Positions 50,291 through 63,800 of a stretch of 64,000 bases of DNA are shown piece after piece. The notes beneath the pieces are model-generated. The model made no database searches. It worked only from the letters and a program-made list of their open reading frames with translations, and was not told the origin of the DNA. This DNA comes from Rhizophagus irregularis. Lineage: Eukaryota > Glomeromycota > Glomeromycetes > Glomerales > Glomeraceae. The translations under genes were made by a program, and so were the position numbers. The stretch lies in the NCBI RefSeq assembly GCF_026210795.1, contig NC_089431.1, positions 3,534,001 to 3,598,000 of the forward strand, written 5' to 3'. Positions within the stretch are counted from its first letter, which is position 1. Every line of letters begins with the position of its first letter.

Positions 50291-52799
50291 ATATTATATC
50301 TAAATTATCTTAAAGCCTATAAGTCGTTATTTATTCTTTTTTTCATTCTTTTATTTTATTTAATAAATAACATTGTTATTAAGTGTGTTATAATATACAT
50401 TCTACATTAGAGTTATAATTGATGTCTATTATGATTTGCTTTTGTAAACATATTCTCTAAGCTAAACTTTCAAACTTATATTTCTATAAACTTAAAAATT
50501 TAATAGTGAATCTGGACAATTAAACGAAATTTGCCCTTTTACCAATTTATAGTAATAACAAGATAAAAAAAAAATGAATTTTGCATCATCCATTATATTG
50601 TATTACTCAAAAACATATGAGTGATCTGACCTAAGGAAATCTCATAAATTGCATATTAATTTCAAGCTCGTTGAATTTTGAAATTCAATTGTTGAAAATG
50701 CGTTAAATGATCACACGTAATTTATCTGATTGGATATCTATCCTGTGATTGATGATTTCAAATGCATCAAATTCACTACGATTAAACATCTTAATATTTT
50801 TTTTTAACATATAACATTGTTTTTGAAAAAATTATATACTTAAAGAAGTTACATATATGGAGCTTTCTTTATTTAGAGTTAACCTTTTGTGGAAAAAAAT
50901 AGTGCACCCATGATTGTAATAATTGTAGTATTGGGATTATAAATTGGTTTTAATTAGTTATTATACATATGATACTTTCATTTCAAGGTTAAATAATATC
51001 TTTGCTGAAAGAAATGTCTCTTAATAATCCAATTAAAAATAAATGACCACAATTTATTAAAACTGTAATAGGTGAAAATTACAAATTGCTTTTTATCGAG
51101 GATCGAGGATTTTGTATGAAAATTTGATTTGAAAGAATTTCTTATTATTATGTTTAAGAAGGTGTTTAATTCAGAAACTCTAATTTGTACAATTAATTTC
51201 TATCATGTAATGAGACGATATTAATAGTTATTTTTTTATAGAAAATACTATCAAATATTCAATCAATAAATACAATATTGAATTTGTTCTTTATGCACGA
51301 TAATTTATTTTCTTTTAAATTTATAGTTTTAAATACCCGAGTAGCTTATTAAAATATGGATGAAGCATTACTTGTACTACAGAAGTTTATGAAGTATCGA
51401 AAATTTAAAATCATGGAAAATATTAACATCATTTATTAATTATATAATTTATTTTAAAGAATACAATATACACAATTTTTGATTACAATGGAGTTTAAAG
51501 TTTAAAATCATTATTAAAAAAAATAAACAAGTAAAATACGATTTAATTATGTAATGCATTGCTAAATTTAAAAACCAGTACATGTGATACTGCAAACTTA
51601 ATCTATATTTAACTTAAATAAAATGTATATATTAACTCATACTCATTGTAAAATAAATTTTTCATTATAAATACGCATCATATATTTTTTTTACAAATTA
51701 TTCATATAACCTAATAAAATGAACATATTAACAAATAACTATATTAGCTTGTGTTGACGAGACGTTCCTTAATGATATTGCTGAAAGCTTTATATTGAAT
51801 TAAATGTGAGAATCTTACACTACTAGTAACAAAAACTAATAGATATGAAAAGCGATTATCTTTACGGAATCAATGTAACTAAATGTCTTTCTTGCTTGTA
51901 TTGTGAATAATTATTTGATTTCTGATTTCAAGCTCAATCATAAATATTTATAAATTTACATCTAAACATAGAGTGGTTAAAGAGGACAAAAATCACAAAA
52001 TATACGAGTAAATTGCAAGGACAGATCTTTGCTATTTTCAAATGCGAAAGATTTGCATTTAAAAATATAAAAAGTTGGTAAGTGAAATCTTTCAAGTATG
52101 ACCAACATGAGAAGCAAAAAACAAATATATTATAAGTTTCAACATAATTAATTATGATACGGTATTTGACAACTCCATAAGGTGAATGGAATAGAAAGGA
52201 CTAAGGAGTAATTTTTGACCGAGGTGTTTCAACGACTTTACCACGTAGAAACCTGACATCCAATAAACAATATAACACTTATTCAGATTAGAATATGGAT
52301 AATCTCATATAAAGGTTTTCATTTAATATGGCGATTAAGATTATTAATAGTGCCTATTATTGTATTATAAATGTTATTGAACTTCCTGTCAAGGATATAG
52401 AAAGTGAAATGTATACAAAAAAAATCTTTGTAATTTTCTGAGGAACGAAAATTATTAAGGATTGAATCTGGGAGTTCACAAAGAATCACGTAACTTTTCT
52501 TAGTATTGAATTAGTCGATCAGTTCTTGTTATTTGATACCTTACTAGTATTGTAGGAATACCATGGTTTGGAAAATAATGTGGGTATGTCATGTAGTTCG
52601 TAACTCACTATAATTTTACAATTCCAGCCAAAATCATAAAACATGGTATAGAAAATGACATGCTAAATGCACACGTGACACCTTGAACAAATGTTCAAAG
52701 TATTTTATGATGGACAATACGTTATTCCGATTATGGATTGTCACTATGAAAGAAATCAGGATTTTTTTTACGACTGACTAGTGACTGCCGTATGCCGTA
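50291..52799. other. AT-rich intergenic region
   Basis: No exon, RNA gene or ordered repeat recognised in about 2.5 kb. Confidence 0.4.
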
Positions 52800-52923
52800 T
52801 ACATCCGATATTAAGCACCCCGAAATAAGCACCCCTGGCCAGAATTATGAAAATTTTGGCCTGCGTTATGCTGTTCCTAGCTAGCATTACGGTCAAAAAA
52901 GGGTGCTTAATTTCGGATGTATA
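52798..52923. mobile_element. 122-bp MITE, Tc1/mariner-like ends
   Basis: TACATCCGATATTAAGCACCC at the left and, inverted, the same sequence with one mismatch at the right, flanked by TA (52798-52799, 52922-52923). A further GAAATAAGCACCCC lies inside. No ORF. Confidence 0.7.
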
Positions 52924-53852
52924 CGATATCTATATTTTACTACTATTTCACATGCTTTTTTGAGATGGACATTTAACCGTTAAAAAATATGGAATCTTTA
53001 ATCTTTAATAAACCGTGCTTCATTACTTCAAACAGTCACTCAAAACGAATGTTAACACTAAAGAAAAAAATTATTTTTGTAATTCTTTTAAAAGCAAACT
53101 ATTTCATGAAAGAAGTAGTAATGATTTAGGATGCTTTTCGATGCAAATCTGGAATAATAGGAATTTTATTACAAAAGCAAAGAAAAAATCTATCAAATAC
53201 AGTATAAATTTTATATGGGACTAGACATATATTTGATTTATTAGGCCAATGATACTTATCACCATCATATTAAAATTTTCTACCTTAGAATGATGTCTAA
53301 GAATCTTTTTGGATTAATCTACTTAGGGTTATTAATTGGTAATTAAAATGAGTTTGTTAACATGAAATTTATTATTAAAATTCATGTATTGCAAGAATTT
53401 TTTCAGTATTACCTTCGTCCCTTCTCTTCGTTTTTTCGCAAGAAATGAAAGTTCAATACATTATGAAATTTTGATAGACTTAATTTAGTGTTCTTTAAAA
53501 TTTTTGATATTAAAATTTTGAGAATAAGTAAAATAATTGCAATTTATATAAGATATAATATTTTACATTACTAGTAAGTGTAAATTGGATCTTATTTACA
53601 ATTCTACTGTAAATTTCTATCAAATCTGTGTAATATTCTAATTTTTAAAAGTTCATTGCAACTATTAACTAATAAAATGAGTTAATTACTAGATTCCACC
53701 TTTAGACTTATTATTTTTGATTTTTTTTTGAAAAAAAGGAATTTAAAATATATACTATATATGCTAAATACAGTATGAATCAAAATCAAGCCTTCATAAA
53801 ATCTAAGAATTTTACCATTTTCGTTAATTTTCAATTGAGAAATATCAATTTC
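52924..53852. other. AT-rich region downstream of the kinase gene
   Basis: An ORF at 53015-53224 has no ATG start and no recognisable domain and is not called. Nothing else seen. Confidence 0.35.
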
Positions 53853-55320
53853 TTAAATTCTATTTAACAAAAATAAAGTATTATTTTTTATTATTACATA
53901 AATAAATTATAATATATAAATATTAGTTACCTGTATCGTTCTTCTGAATTTTTTGGTTCTGGAAGATTAATACTAAAATTAAGTAATCTACTTGTATAAA
54001 TGGCTTCTGGATGTATTTCATATGATATTCCTAAACTAGTTGAAGGAATAGCACTAGTCGATGATTTATTGCTATTATTAGTTTCTTCCGATTCTTTAGC
54101 CTGTTCTCGTATTTCTGTTTCAATCATTTTATATTTATCATATACTTCCTTTACATGGTCCCCAAGATAATCATAAGCTAATTCTGTTTTCCACTGATCT
54201 ACAATTTCATGAACTTCTCCTGCCGTTGGTCGATTTAAAGCATTCGCATCTAAACATTTATTAATTAAATCAAAAATTATTTGAGGAACCCTAATATTAA
54301 AACTTGGTCTAAGTCCTTCACAAATATCTAATGCTAAAAATTCATCATGAGATGAATTATGATATGGAGGTAATCCAGTAATTACTTCATACATAATTAT
54401 ACCAAAACTGTAAATATCAGCAGCTTTGGTATAATTTTGCCCTCGTAAAATTTCAGGAGCCATATAAGGTAAAACACCATAAACACCCTTTTTCGTATTT
54501 TCAGATGCATTGTGATCTGCAGGTTTACATAATCCAAAATCAGCTATACAAATTACACTATCTTTACATAATATATTGCCAACATGTAAATCTCGGTGAA
54601 TTATTTCATTATCATGAATATATCGAATTCCAAGTGCAATATCAGTTAAAATACAAATCTTATCACTCCAAGATAATTCATTATAACTTGTATCTAAATA
54701 ATTTCGTAAACTTCCTAATTCTGCATAATCTAGAACTATCATATAATTTTTTGTTTCTGGATCTTGAGTTATTCCATAAGGTTTAATAACACCATAGTTA
54801 AAATAAGTTATTACATCTGTGTGAAATATAATCTGAATTTAATGTACAAAATAAAACATATTAGTTATAAATAAAACTTTTCAAAATTTGTTAAACAACA
54901 ATACAACAATACCTCTTTCAAAAATTCAAATGTACTATTTTTTGAATTATTTAGGCTTTTCAGAGCTACAAATCCATTTTGATCTATTCTATTCCAATTT
55001 TCGTTTTTATCATCCCACGAAAATAGTCTTTCTATAGGTCCATCAATCCAGTTTGCTCTATAGACTTTGCCAAACCCACCTTCTGCAATATATTTAATAT
55101 CATAAAATCTGTCATAAGGTATCCATTCTATTCCTACATAATAATGTGATGATAACTGAATAAATTGAATCAATTTATCAACTTCATCACTACCACTAGT
55201 CCAATTTTTGAAATTTTGTTGAAAATGTAGTGCAGGACATGTAGCATCACATACTTCACATACTTCTATATAAAGTAGATTGTCTATTAAATCTTTGATA
55301 TATTTGATAAAAGAATTCAT
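53853..55320 (-). CDS. tyrosine-kinase-like protein kinase
   Basis: Exons 54913-55320 (ATG at 55320, MNSFIKYIKDL), about 53927-54832 and a tiny last exon at 53853-53859, with GT..AG introns and matching phases. The N terminus has CEVCDATCPALHF, a short Cys motif also seen in relatives. The kinase domain has the glycine loop AEGGFGKVYRANW, Lys in VALKSLNN, catalytic loop HRDLHVGNIL, IADFGLCK, MAPE, DIYSFG and a final CLDANALNRPT. All catalytic residues are present, so it is probably an active Ser/Thr- or dual-specificity kinase of the family expanded in Rhizophagus. A variable Ser/Asn-rich tail follows. The broken kinase at 6677/49444 is a paralogue. Confidence 0.9.
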
Positions 55321-58137
55321 ATGAAAAATCAAATTTACTATTGTGCGAAACAAATAATAAAAAACCGGAAATAAAAATTGTTTTTCGTCCCGATATGACA
55401 ATAGAAATGGAAATCAAGATGCAAAAAAGTTATTATATGAGAATCGTTAATGTTACACTGTCGATCACTTTGCAGATCCTATATATGTACTACATAAATT
55501 CCCTAAATCTTTAGCTTATTACGCATATCTACCATTTAAATCCGTTATGTCATTTGTACGACAGCATACCAGGACCCAGAAATATATATAAAGGGTCAGG
55601 TTTGAGTTTGCGTATTTTGAACTAAAAAAATCATGAAAACCTTTCCTTTTTTAGATAATTTTTGATAATGCCGGTCAGAATTTTATTTCCTATTATAATA
55701 ACCGACTTCCTTTTTTCGTCCGCGTAATTTCTTATATCACATGAGATCAACAATTTATTTTTATCCATGTGTCTATAAAAATATACAGTATAATATGCCA
55801 ATGAAAAAAGTTTCTTTAAAAAACTATAAAAAATTTAGAGCTTAGATCCGGTGAATGATCCTAATGGGTTATTCAGTGAATATCCTAGGATTACGGATAT
55901 ATCCGAACTTTTATAAATCATAAACTAGGAAACGGCAACTATTGTAAGTCCGGAGCGAAAAAAAAGGTTATTATAGACAAACCTTTAATATCTCATGTAT
56001 TACAATTTATTTTTATCGTTTATTTTTGATGTAGCTCAAAATTTCAATGCCATCAATAACAAAAATAAAAAGCAACATGTGCTTCAGTTTAATTTATAAA
56101 TTTTGATAATGTAAAAGTATGAAATCTCAGATGAAATTTTTATGGGCTACGAAATTCCATGGAAATCCGTAGAAGTTTTATCTAATACTGTATAACAAAA
56201 GAAATTATTTTGCCGCTTACGCGAAAATTATTATATTACTATAAAATTAGGTTACACAATATAAAATAAATATAGATTTCAAATTTGCGATTTAAATGTA
56301 ACAGCAAACATAACAATAAAGAATCAATATTATAAAAGTCCATACCCGTAGCTTCATATTCAGGGTATACTTTGAAAACAATAGGATGAAGAATAGGTGA
56401 TATGTATTCTCTCCGTGAAGCTTCATTAGTGGAAGTTTTTTTGAATTCAATAATAATATCTATTGTCTTCTTTTAAACCGATATTTCCATGGTTGAGCCT
56501 TCGTATGTTGGTAATTCTTCCCAGCTATCATCTCTAAATACAAAAAGCTCCTTTACATCAGTGAAGCGCCATAAAGAAAAGGATTTCTGGGGAGTGTATA
56601 TTGTCAAATGTAATTCTATATGGAGAAAATTTCCGCTCAGATAATTCAGTTCTCAGCAACACTATCATCATCCATGAACGGAATAGTATCAGGGTATTTA
56701 TCTCGTGTTTAATGTTTAAATTTTCATCTTTCAACTCATTTGGAATAAAAATTGTAGAACGAAACAATTTTTTGAGAATTGTCAGTGTAGTTTTAGTTTC
56801 GCTATATACTATCCAGCAAAACTGCCAGTTTTTCGTCCATAATTCACATGACAGGTTACTTCTCTTTTAGAAATAGGCAATTGCACCATAATATGAATGC
56901 AATTACTACTACTTAGGTTTGTGGGAAAATGTGTAGAGATTTTTATCTAAATCACCCATTGACTCGGATCTTATTCAAAAGATATAAATACACTCGTACC
57001 AAATGTAATAATCAAAAGTTTCCGAATATAGATGATCCTAAAAGGTACGATTGATTAAATAGCTATCCAAATTCGCCATTAATATACTCAAGAGCCGCAA
57101 AAGTGGGTTACTACCAGTGGCAGTTTCATTACCATCAAAGCCATCATATACAAAACCGAACACCAGGTGCTATAAGTAATTAAAGTTAACATAAAAGTTT
57201 ACGTACTATTAAAGACAATAGTGGGAAGTTTTTTACCTATGGAAACTAGATGGCCGTGGTGATAGAATTATACCATCAGTAGCCTTAGCATTCTGAAATG
57301 AAAAGTTGAACATTTATTTTAATAAAATTGGATTGTTAGAATTCTCAACTAAATAAAATACCTTTACGTACCATGATGATAATTTCGTATTATACAATAA
57401 AAGAATCTAAAAAAAATAAAGTTAAATAAAATTATTAATTACATTCATTTATATATACTGTGTGTTTTTATTTTCACCCTATTCATAGGAATATTGTTCT
57501 CACTACTATGAATACCATAACCATTACCATAGAGGCTTAACCAACGAGAAATCTTAATTAATTAAATATTAGTAATTGGATAGGTAGTGGATAGGTGCAT
57601 GTTAGAATATCACTAAGAAGGCAGTTAAGATGACTATCCAATTATTGTATGATTATTTAATTACCAATATATTTTTTTTCGTGTACTATTATAACAAGTG
57701 GCATTCTAATTGTTGCAGCATAAATACTAATGTAAAGATTTTTATTTCTATAAATATTTAAATAACTATACAACTAAATAAAAAAAATAAACGGTAGAAG
57801 AATACAATCTCATGAATAATAATAGCTATTTCTTTATGTGTTTGAATTTAATTTTTTGGAATGTAAAATTAGCAATTAAAAATTTTCTAAATTCATTGAA
57901 TTTCTTTTGATAAAATGGTTAGTTTGAAATTTTTTTGATTTAAAGTATTAACTAGGTAACGGGATCCGTTGTAATGTCCGAAGCACTCATTTAAAATCAC
58001 GCGTCAGGCGCATCACCGAAAATCTGATCACGTGATAATAATCAATAATACATCTTATTGGTTAATCACGCGTACGGACAGACATACCTTGCATTACAAT
58101 GTGTCTAACCATTAATGTCCTCCGCTAACGCTTCAGA

Positions 58138-58140
<3 letters not shown>
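55321..58140. other. intergenic region with possible decayed exons
   Basis: No gene called. On the minus strand, 56558-56767 and about 57040-57165 have locally coding-like codon composition (ELKDENLNIKHEIN; VFGFVYDGFDGNETATG) and may be remnants of one gene. I could not identify it. The rest is AT-rich. Confidence 0.3.

Positions 58141-58173
<33 letters not shown>
58141..58173. repeat. 33-nt poly-T run (poly-A on the minus strand)
   Basis: On the minus strand AATAAA lies about 15 nt before an A run of 33, the arrangement of a polyadenylated transcript copied back into DNA. Confidence 0.7.
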
Positions 58174-58177
<4 letters not shown>

Positions 58178-58707
58178 AGTAACGCGCTTTATTAATTGAC
58201 CTCGATTTAAAATAAATCTGATAAATCACATACAAAAGCACCTAGAGCAAAGAAAGTTCAAAAACTTTCTAAACCCTATAACTGAGTATTTATCTAACTA
58301 TAACTAAAAAAAAAATATAAAATCTAAACTAATACATTGTGTTCGATTCTATAATTATATTGTTTCCAACTACGCTACTGTTCTAGTGTTTTACGATGTT
58401 TTTTTGGTTTTTTTGCTATTTTATATGTTTTGAGGCTTTACTATTTTAAAATCAATCAAATTAATTGTGAAGATAATTCAAATAAAAACTAAATGATTTA
58501 AACTACATTAAAAGCGATAAAAATAAAGCAAAATAAAATTCTGTCTCGAAATTAAAAGAAAGAAAAACTATACTATCGCAGAAATTATCAATGTTTTCTC
58601 TTGAACAAGCTCTCTGTTGTCAAGTAGTTAAAAACTCGATCAAATTCCAGTATTGTTCTTCTAAAAATAAATTTTCAAGATTGTTAAAATTTTTTGGGAT
58701 AATTTGT

Positions 58708-59055
58708 TCATTCTGTATCAGAATTTTCCCTTTCTCCCTGCTTTCGCACTACACGCTTTTTGTTTTCATTTTTCTGTTCTTCATCATCATCGTCCGATAA
58801 ATCTGTTACTTTCTTTTTTCCTTTTTTTTGTGACATGTCTGTTGTCGTTTTTAATTCTTCTAATCTTTCTTTAAAATTGTTGTTCAAATTGTCTAACTCT
58901 TCATGTTCTTTTGAAGATCTTGGAATCGTTGAAAACGCTTCGGACAATAAATAACCAGGACCCCGAAATATAGTAAGGTGCATAATTGTATCGCCAGCAT
59001 AGAGAAATTTACGGGGTTAGGTATTGATTTGCAACCTAAGGATTTTTTAGCCATG
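58708..59055 (-). CDS. hypothetical charged protein or retrocopy
   Basis: The minus-strand ORF at 58708-58983 starts MHLTIFRGPGYLLSEAF and becomes helical (EELDNLNNNFKERLEEL). It ends in alternating Lys- and Asp/Glu-rich blocks (KKGKKKVTD, SDDDDEEQKN). An upstream ATG at 59055 (MAKKSLGCKSIPNP) is in another frame and could join only through splicing or a lost base. No family recognised. Downstream on the same strand lies a poly-A-like run with AATAAA (58141-58190), so this may be a retroposed cDNA. The N terminus and start are uncertain. Confidence 0.35.
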
Positions 59056-60650
59056 GTCAGACTATTAAAATGCATATTTTTAACAGGTTTTTTGTTTAAA
59101 TAAAGGTTTATTTTGCGTATTTTTAGATCATATATGTAAATATATATATTTCATTGAGATAAATAAAAATAAATATAAATAACTATTAGTGCAAAAAACT
59201 TTATTTGGTGCAAAAAAATGTGTAATGCTTGTGCATTTAATTATAAAAAAATTATTCTTCTATTAAAACAATAGGTAAATTACATGATGATCGGTGGTTA
59301 AGAAATTAATTTGCGTATTTTTTCCAATTATCCAAAGTAAGGAGGTAATTTTACGTACTGAACTTTATAGAAAACCGTTGTACAGCTAATAGTAAAAAGT
59401 TTGAAGGTCACCTTACTGTAGCGATCGATCGATCACGTGACCAAAATTCACGAGATGACGATCAATGTTTCAAATGTTTCAAATGTTTGATATGTTAAAT
59501 ATGTCAAACATGTCCAATATGTCAACATAGTAACTATGTATTATATGTTAGATCTAATTAATTAGAGTAAAATAATTATAAATAGTGAAGCATTTGTAGC
59601 AGAACGAAAGTAAGTTCAATGGAGTTTTCTAATAAAAGAGGGTTTTTTTGAATATAATAAATAAACTATTGTTTGGTGCACATTGTTTAAGTGTAAAAGT
59701 AAATATGATTTTTGTTTAATCCTTTATTCGTGTTGTGAGTATATGCCGACGTAAAGTGCTATACTACACGTCTGATTGGATTGTTTATTAAGTATTTTTA
59801 CATAGAGTTTATTTATTGATTGTACACACATAGCTTACCCTTCTCCTTTTGTTTACGTTTGTAAACGATAAAGAACTGGCTTAACATTACCTTTTTATAT
59901 ATATTTCGGAGTCCTAAATAACCATTCTTGTTTACTTATATTTTCGTAAGCTGTAACGGGAGGGTAAGATGTAGGTTGCCGTGATTATCTTTTATATTTC
60001 ATTGTAATGCTCTAAGACATTTCCCAGTCACAAAGTTGTTTATACCTAAGTATTCAAAGTTTTCTCTGAGCTTGGTATGAAAGCGAAATAATAGGAATAA
60101 TCATTGAAAAAGTGCGTTACTCTTAAAATTATATTGAACTAGTAGTTCAGATCGCACAGTCCAAACATTCTGCTAAAATATATTTAGTTTAACGTTAAAT
60201 AAAGTTAGTCTATATACTATAGTAAATGTTATACAAATATATAAATAGTTACCACTATTATCATAGAATTTGGTAAGAGCAGGTTCAATCTCTGTGATGA
60301 AACATGATTCAAAATTAAAATTGTTGATAAAACTAAGACTAATATTTTTATTTTTACCTGATATAAAATTATTTTCAGTTTTTGAAATTCATAATAATAA
60401 TTAGGCAAGTTATTTTAGTATTAAAAGAATGAATTAATTAAATAAATTAGCGAGCAATACAAATAAAGGTAACAATATAGATTAGAATGAACAAATATAA
60501 CGTGCAGATCATAATTCTGATCTATTACTCGGGTTCCTAATAAATTTGTAAACAAGTTTATTTTACCTGATATAGGCACAACTTTTTCAGCTTGAAAATT
60601 CATGAGATAAAGTTAATATAGTTATATTGATAGGAATAAGTTAACTATCT
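59056..60650. other. AT-rich intergenic region
   Basis: 59460-59530 has repeated ATGTTTCAAATGTTTGA/ATGTCAAACATG words. Two minus-strand stretches near 60375 and 60560 are diverged copies of each other (GAATTTCAAAAACTGAAAA and GAATTTTCAAGCTGAAAAA, each followed by ATATCAGGTAAAA), possibly duplicated small exons. Nothing firmer. Confidence 0.35.
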
Positions 60651-60651
60651 G

Positions 60652-60852
60652 TTATATACAAGAAAAATTACCTTTTGAAATTAGCACTTTAACATCATCA
60701 TCCATGAAGGATTGTTTAACAACATTTTTGATATCATCAAATTTATCAATCCTATAGAATAAGTCTTTATTCAAATTTTTTTCAGTTAAAACATATCCAA
60801 ATGAATCTAGCAAACAATTCATTTGCATGTTATCAATTTTAAACTTTTGCAA
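60652..60852 (-). pseudogene. displaced C-terminal end of the Sel1 protein (frameshift)
   Basis: An ORF of 66 codons in another frame overlaps the end of the large exon. Its sequence (KIDNMQMNCLLDSFGYVL) reads as a natural continuation if one A were added to the AAAA run near 60840 (SLK then IDN). It ends at a possible donor after ISK. This suggests a 1-nt deletion, or a base-calling error in a homopolymer, that truncates the product by about 60 residues. Confidence 0.5.
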
Positions 60853-63800
60853 TCCGAATGTAATATACAGATATGTAAATCTATAATTGGATTCTCATAT
60901 GTTGATTTTATTTCAATATCAATGGAATTATATGACCATCCAGTTAATTTAATTATGTTGTATTCATAATCTGTCATTGAGAAATTTGCATTAATAAGCA
61001 CAGTGTATTCTCGAGATAAAGGAAACGAAGTTTTAACGCTGTAAGTTGACTCATTAGGTTTTAAGGTAATAGATTCTTTGATGTGATCGACTTGAAATTC
61101 TCGATTATTTGGACTATAAACTGATAATTTTAAAGGATTTCCAATAATAATCCATAAAATATAACATTCTGAAATATTGATATTTTCATTATTTGATGTA
61201 TCTATTATGGCAGAAAATCCATTAACATCATATAATCCAAACTTTATAAACCCATTTATCTTCAAATTATTTTCTGCAACAATTGACCCAAATACTTCAT
61301 AATTTTCATTTTTTAATGGCGGATCTATATTTATTCGCTTATAGTGTTCAGTATTAATATTATTTAAATCCTTTAGTTTCTTAATTCCTGTCATTATGAT
61401 TTTATAATTATCTTGATTATTATTATTTAATGCAATGTCAATTTTTCTCTTTTGTTCCAAGTTAAGAATATCATAAAAGGAAATTACTTCATTCATTTCA
61501 ACAATATCTAACTCCTTATTTGCATTTGCATTTTGAATCCATTCATCTAGATTATTTTTTTTAATAACATTTCCTTTTTGTGTTATAAGATATGAAATAT
61601 CCAAATTCTCTAAATACGAATGTAAAGATCCAATAGACGTTGGCAATTTTAAATTAATCTTTTCAAAAGTACCAAAAAAAGTACTGGTGGTAATATTTTT
61701 AAGTGATTTTCCCAGAATAGTTTTTAAGGGGAATAAATGACCATATTCATTAAATAAATCTTGTAAATCATTTAATGGTTTCATACTACTAAGTGCTTTT
61801 TCTAAAGAATTATTAAATTCATCTGAAGGTTTTATACAGTCCTTATTTATAATTATTTCATATTGTTCACATTTGATTATTAAGTGAATATTATTCTTAT
61901 CACTAAAATTATCATTAGTCTTAATAAATGGAAAGGATTCAATATTTTTAACAGAAAAAATATTATTGGATATTAAATTATTTTCCAATTCTGTTATTGG
62001 ATTTAATATTTCAAAATAAGATTTATCACTTAGGATTACTTTAGGAATTTCAGTAAATACAACAGCAATCTTTTTACTATTTTTAATTATATATGAATTA
62101 CTAATTATTAAACCCTGAAGCAAATGAAATCTTTTAATCCATTTTACTAAATCAATGTATATTCCATTATTAATCCATTCTTTTAAGCTTAATCTCTCTT
62201 TATAGCTATCAATTCCGGAATGCTTTTCATTTATACTATCTGCTGGCATCTTTTTTAATTGAGAAATGAAATTATCCGACTCTTTTTTTAATTGAGAAAC
62301 AAATTCTAATTCAGGTGTACTACTTATTGATTCCTTAAAAAAGTTAATTGACATCATTTTTAATTGAAAAACAGAACAAAAATTTTTATATGAAATTATA
62401 TCTATTATTGTATCTTGATATAATCTTTTTAGCCAATTATACAATTTTTTGGGAGTATCCAATATTACACCATTAGAAGTTTCTATTCTTGGTAAAAAAT
62501 GCATATCAAAAAATCCATTATGGAATGGAAATTCATTGTTATTTTTGGATGAATTATATGCCCAAATTAAATAAAATTTCAAAATATCAATTTGTTTTGG
62601 AGTAGCTAAATTGAAATCTTTAATAAATAACTGTCCACCAGCTATAAATTCATTTGTATAAAGATGACCAAACAGGCTATACAATTTTATATCATCTGAA
62701 TTGGTTTCTGAATCAAGTTCTTCAAATTTCTCAAATGCATAAGTTGAAAATAATTCTGATATGTCAGCCTTGTATGTAATTTCAGCAACTGGAAAATTAA
62801 TACAAACATCAGAAGGCTGCATTAGATTAGAGTCAGTATTAGCGTTATTCATAAAAGTAAGCAAATTCATAGAAGAATTAGGATAATTTATATTGGTGTA
62901 AACTATAGGCTCTCCATTATATAAATTTGCAATCAAATCACCATTATTAACAACAATAGCTTCTTTACTTGGTTGTATACATCCATCCAACAATAAACCA
63001 TGGTTTAATTTCCACCGTTGTATTAATTCTTGTTTACTTGATGAAACGTTCTCTATTTTTATGATAAGATATAATTAATGAAAATTTTCTTTCTAAATTA
63101 TATAAACAATTAATTAATTAACTTACCGATTTTCTTTTCTTTATATCCTAAAAGTGAGTCTTTGTATAATTCATTTAATTCATTTAATCTTTCTATAGCT
63201 CTATCATAACCATTATCTGCAGATCTTTTATACCACTGTAGAGCCATGTCAAAATCTTTTATTGCACAAATACCATCATCAAAACAAATTGCAACATTAT
63301 ACTGAGCAACTTTATTCTCCATATTAGCGGCTTTTAAAAATAAATTAAAAGCCATTTTTTCATCAACAGATATTCCAATACCTTTTAAATAACAATAACC
63401 TAACATATATAAACCAAAAGAACATTCATTATATGCACTTAAATTATAATAATAAAAGGCTAAATTATAATCTCTATTGTCAAAAGTTCCAAATTGATAA
63501 ATATTTCCGATAGAGTATTGTGCAATTGCAAAATTATTATCTGCTGCTTTTTTATACCAATAAAGCGCAATTGATTCAATCTTATTAACTCCGAAACCAT
63601 TTTCAAAACAAATTCCTAAATAATATTGAGCAGCAGGATGCTCTTGTAGTGATGCAGACTTAAAATACTTAATTGCATTATCAATGTTAATTGCATTATC
63701 AATTGTGCCAAATCCTGAAAAATTTAAATATCCCATAAAAAACATATTATCCAAGCTTGTCTCATAATTATTGCTTAACCATTCATAAATTGTTTCATTG

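Noticed and set aside
53015-53224. 69-codon plus-strand ORF
   Set aside because: No ATG start, no domain, isolated in AT-rich DNA.
59515-59770. Possible solo LTR (TATA-like AATTATAAATAG, AATAAA, starts TGTCAACATAG)
   Set aside because: No clear TG..CA boundaries with a target duplication and no second copy in the window to compare.
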